Assembly: GCA_023231475.1 (NCBI GenBank)
Contig: JALJEE010001888.1
Location: 1 to 47,731 of the forward strand
Direction: 5' to 3'
From: Seison nebaliae
Taxonomy: Eukaryota; Rotifera; Pararotatoria; Seisonacea; Seisonidae
DNA: 47,731 bases
Shown: in pieces, positions 44,301 to 47,731 of the stretch
Numbering within the stretch: position 1 is the stretch's first letter
Layout of the letters: each line of letters opens with the position of its first letter
The notes under the pieces: model-generated
What the model saw: only the letters and a program-made list of their open reading frames with translations
Told to the model about the DNA's origin: nothing
The model's database searches: none
Made by a program: the position numbers and the translations under genes

Positions 44301-47174
44301 AGTTGTTACGAACAATTCAAAGAAGGTGAAATTAAGCGAAGGAAAAATTGAAAAGAAACGACGTCTGACTGAAGATGAACGACTGGAACGGAAGAAGTTT
44401 TATGAGTTTATGGATAAACAAAGAAAGAAAGTTTCACATTAAAGAAAATTATTCATAAATTTTCAAATTTGTAGACTGTTCGAGCGGTTCTCTCTCGTCA
44501 GAATGCTGATCGGAATAAGGCGAAATTGAAGAAATTAGCAGAACGAAAGAATCAAGAGAAGAATGATGATAATAGTGAGACGATAAGAGAAGAGATTGAA
44601 GAGACGATTGATGAAGAGATGGTAGAATTGAATCGAAGGAAGAAAATCGAACAAAAATTCGACAGTTATTTAAGTAATGACGGGTTAATATGCTTCTGAT
44701 TCCGAATAATCCGAAATTGATCCGAATTCCTTAACAAACAATTTCCATCAATTAGTTTATTTCAATTGATGGTGAATGAATTTTCAAAAAATAAACAACG
44801 TCAAACTTTCGTACCTCCATTACAATTCGTCAAACAGACTAATCAGCTAACAAATAGTAAATTAAAAGTTATTTGTCCATTATTATTTATATTTTTGTAA
44901 TAAATTTTATCCATATTTTATTTTGGATTGATCATTAACTGTTGAATTGAAATATTGTGAATGAAATAGAATAAAAAACAAAAATTTTCAAAACTTTCAA
45001 CCACATTCCTCAGCGGGAAAGCAGCTAGTCGTCTCAAAATGATATTAGACAAAAAGGAACAAATTGTATTTGGTGAACATTTGAAACAAGCACAATTATC
45101 GATGCAACCGGCTTTCATACAACTGTCCAACTTACTCCGAGACAAAGTAACACCAGTTTTTGAAGTTCAACAAGCCACTTAATTTATGGTTTTGTATTTG
45201 CCCTTTTTCCAGGATTTTTATTCAGATGAAGCAAATAGAACGGGAAATGATGGTGAAAATTTCAGAAAATTTTTAGATTTATCCACCGATGAATTGATTA
45301 ATAAATATACAGAATCAGGAATACCAATTTTCAATGAAAATGATAAGCAAACGGATAATGAGGACGCATTTGATGTTAACATAATTATCGAAGTTACTTT
45401 CAAATTTAACGTCAAAAAATGAAGAATAATAATAATATATTTAGCCATGTACGAATGGAAAGAAGACACCAAATGATCTTGATAAGAAGAATTTCGTCAG
45501 TTTATTAGAAACGGTTGCTACTGGAGGTATAAATTTAAAGCAGAAAATTACATCTTCTTTCGACTTGTCAATGATGACGGACAATAAGGAGATAACGGAA
45601 GAACGTAAAACATTATTCCGAAATTATCAACATCAATACTCTCATTATTTGGCATTTCTCAGCAACATCTGTGGTGAAGTGATTCATAAGAAGAATACAG
45701 GAAATAGTTCAAACGCATCTCAACAACAACAACAACAACAGCAAATTGCTCAATCGATTGTTAATCAAAGTCGTCGTCAATCGACATTGACTTCTAATGA
45801 TAGTTTGACGGTAAATGGGACAAAAGAATTTGGAATTGATATACCGTATGGTAGACAATTATTTGAAGCGCTTCCAATTTTGAAGAAACGGAGTCCGTAT
45901 GGTCATAAAATGGAGAGAATTCTAGGAATCAACGGAATTGAACCAATGCAACAGGAAGTAGCTGAAACTAAATTGATGGTTCCAAACCATTTGGACGATT
46001 TGGCGAAAGCATTAACGGCAAAAGGAAAGAATATCAGTTCAACGTTAAAAAAGAAAGATCCAGAAATCGAATTAATTTTTCCTTCAATTAATTGTTCTAT
46101 TCGAAATTCAAATAACGAAAATCTTCCATGGTTGGACAACGATCTAAAGTTTTATGTGGAATTACTTCGATTCAAAGTTTAAAAATTTTAATTTTAACAA
46201 TTTTTTTATTCAATTTTTAAAAAAATTCAGGAAATTTGTCATCCTAAATCGAATGTGGAATTGAATCGAGCGAAAGCATTATATCTAATTGATTCATTTC
46301 TCAATTGTAAAGTATTCATTCCACCAGCCATGCAATTAGATATTCCGGTTGATATCGGAAATCGATTGATTAAAAATCTTGAAAAGTTTCATATTTTCTT
46401 CTTTTCCCTTAAAATTTTTCATAATTGATGATTGATAGATATTCAAATCAATTACATTCCGGTGAACATACAAGTAGCACAACAGGAATTGGTTCAAGTT
46501 CAACGTCGGCCGTTCAACCACGTTCCTCCAAAGGTGGTCGAAATACTCCGTCGGCAAGAATGGGCGGAAATAGTGCCCAAGTGCCTTGTCCAATGTGTTT
46601 GAATAAAGATCAATTACAAGTAATTGATGATTGTCTATTACATATACTCACATTATTGTTACCATATTATTCTTGTTTCCATCAGTACTACAGGAAAGAC
46701 TACAATCGATTTTACGATAATAAATACGCAGGTTCTTTCTAAATTGTTTATTTTTTGTATTAGATTTTTTCGAAAATAGTCACCAAAAGACAAGGAAGAA
46801 TTCTGCAACGTTACAAATTCTATGATACTGATGATCAACAACCTCTGGAATATTCGATTGATGATTTGAGAATTAATATAAATGATAAATCTGTTCCAGT
46901 AGCGAATTTACCTTTACCCGATAAGAAACGGTCAGATTCGAGACAAAAGGATCAAAATAAATATTCGAATGCACCACTTAAGATGACTCTTCTTAGTGAT
47001 CCGAATTCACTTCCACCGATAATGGAGAGTCCACGACCATCAAACACTAGTAAACAAGCAAGTCGAAACAACGCCTCAATAAATCTACATTTTTCACTCG
47101 TCTCCGGATTAACGGTGAAGAAGGCGAATACTCAATCATTTACTAACCAAAATAATATGGAAATTAAAACATGA
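41365..47174 (+). CDS. RGS22: RGS22-like multi-RGS-domain protein
   Basis: Twenty exons: 41365-41442, 41488-41986, 42100-42210, 42254-42323, 42415-42514, 42560-42708, 42758-43183, 43229-43383, 43439-43835, 43913-43961, 44027-44166, 44247-44430, 44475-44683, 44756-44867, 44970-45164, 45213-45374, 45445-46176, 46231-46385, 46439-46731, 46780-47174; about 1536 residues (human 1264). Family landmarks in order: VDELLLEYFNYYLKSP near the start; MKRFVKYLR...LYQFWMDVEFFK; YWVPRFIL; CMAILLFWMDTIRLY; AASRLKMILDKKEQIVFG; PWLDNDLKFYVELLRFK; CKVFIPPAMQLDIPV; and APLKMTLLSDPNSLPPI near the end. RGS22 is a testis and ciliated-cell protein that binds G-alpha subunits in vertebrates. Splice choices near 42324-42414 and 44868-44969 are uncertain, and poly-Q lies at about 45720-45742. 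Confidence 0.85.
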
Positions 47175-47677
47175 ACTCTCTTTCCTATTATACCAAATTA
47201 AATATTCTCATAATTATCAATTTTATTTTTATTTTTAATATTAAATGTAGTAATTGATCCACACATCAAGAAAGTCACAAAATTTTATAGTATGAATCAT
47301 TTATGATCATTTAAGGTGATCGAACGATTTCCAATACATTCTATATGGACAAATATTGTATAGATTTTAGTTTCTATTTAGAATTTTCAAATTAGTAAAA
47401 GTTTTAAAAAATTATTCTTTAGCTGACGATGAACCTTTTCAAAATTTTTTCATAATTTAATTTAAATAGATATTTATTGTTCTTCATCTAATTTGAACCT
47501 TAAAATCCTACTCTGACAATTGTGAGAAAATTTCCTACGAAAACCAGTTTATACAGCGTATATATTACTTCAAATTACTTGAGATCACTTCAAAAAAAAA
47601 GACATTGCATTTAAATTTATAATTGGAAGATATAAATTGGAAGATATAAATTCGAAGATATAAATCTCTTTTTTAAT
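47175..47677. other. Intergenic region with a 14-bp tandem repeat
   Basis: AT-rich spacer between the RGS22-like gene and the last gene start. Three copies of ATTGGAAGATATAA (one with C for G) lie head to tail at 47622-47663, fifteen bases upstream of the next ATG, so in its promoter or leader. A poly(A)-like AATTAAATATT follows the RGS22 stop. No coding frame. Confidence 0.6.
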
Positions 47678-47731
47678 ATGTCTATGGATATTAATACATT
47701 GTTTAATAATTCTGATGATGGGGACGACGAA
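47678..47731 (+). CDS. 5' end of an unknown gene (partial)
   Basis: ATG at 47678 opens 18 codons to the window edge, reading MSMDINTLFNNSDDGDDE. Too short for a family; the acidic start would fit a cytoplasmic or nuclear protein. A second in-frame ATG is two codons later. Confidence 0.4.
   Translation, partial: MSMDINTLFNNSDDGDDE

Noticed and set aside
46620-46685. 66-nt in-frame intron candidate (GTAATT...CATCAG) in the RGS22-like gene
   Set aside because: The translated segment aligns by pattern with a conserved hydrophobic helix of RGS22, so I keep it as coding.
1-47731. CRISPR arrays, bacterial operons, phage or insertion sequences
   Set aside because: Intron-rich eukaryotic genes, a eukaryotic-type tRNA gene and no prokaryotic signals.

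Overview
This is a gene-dense, AT-rich (roughly two thirds A+T) animal genome window. Genes are cut by many tiny introns, mostly 41-75 nt, and lie 100-700 bp apart on both strands. The gene set (AK7, an RGS22-like protein, a MECOM/EVI1-type zinc-finger factor, GOPC, NPC2, Reeler and Kunitz secreted proteins) is metazoan. AK7 and RGS22 belong to motile cilia or sperm flagella, so the animal probably has one or both. I cannot name the phylum; a small-bodied invertebrate with a compact genome fits best. Most gene models below were assembled by hand from reading frame, splice phase and family resemblance; exon coordinates are in the evidence fields.

Layout. 1-2.7 kb: 3' end of an unknown gene, tRNA-Arg(UCU) on the minus strand, then katanin p60. 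2.9-5.3 kb, minus: a Reeler-domain secreted protein and GOPC. 6.7-12.5 kb, plus: one large gene of about 1812 aa with thirteen ~45-residue repeats and a helical C-terminus that I do not recognise. 12.5-18.5 kb: a sparse region leading into a MECOM/EVI1-like three-finger factor, with a phase-consistent chain of small candidate 5' exons. 19.3 kb: a frameshifted FLYWCH fragment. 20-24 kb, minus: membrin/GOSR2 and USP8. 24.3-27.1 kb: NPC2, a two-span membrane protein and a small secreted protein. 28.1-29.8 kb, minus: a THAP factor. 30.3-33.9 kb, plus: AK7 and a Kunitz inhibitor. 34.0-35.4 kb, minus: an EF-hand protein and a possible hemingway/CFAP97-like protein. 35.9-39.0 kb: a basic protein and a 580-aa unknown. 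40.0-40.7 kb, minus: CHMP4. 41.4-47.2 kb, plus: a 20-exon RGS22-like gene. The window closes on the first codons of another gene.

Functional themes. GOPC, GOSR2, USP8, CHMP4 and NPC2 all act in Golgi, endosome or lysosome traffic. AK7, the RGS22-like gene and perhaps the CFAP97-like gene are axonemal. I see no evidence that genes in either group are co-regulated; the grouping may be chance.

The most unusual signal is in the introns. Of 64 introns modelled here, 52 begin GTT, only 12 have G at +5, and none begins GTAAGT or GTGAGT. This is far from the standard animal 5' splice site and suggests altered U1 recognition. Limits: no homology search or RNA data was available, and several splice choices are ambiguous and flagged as such.
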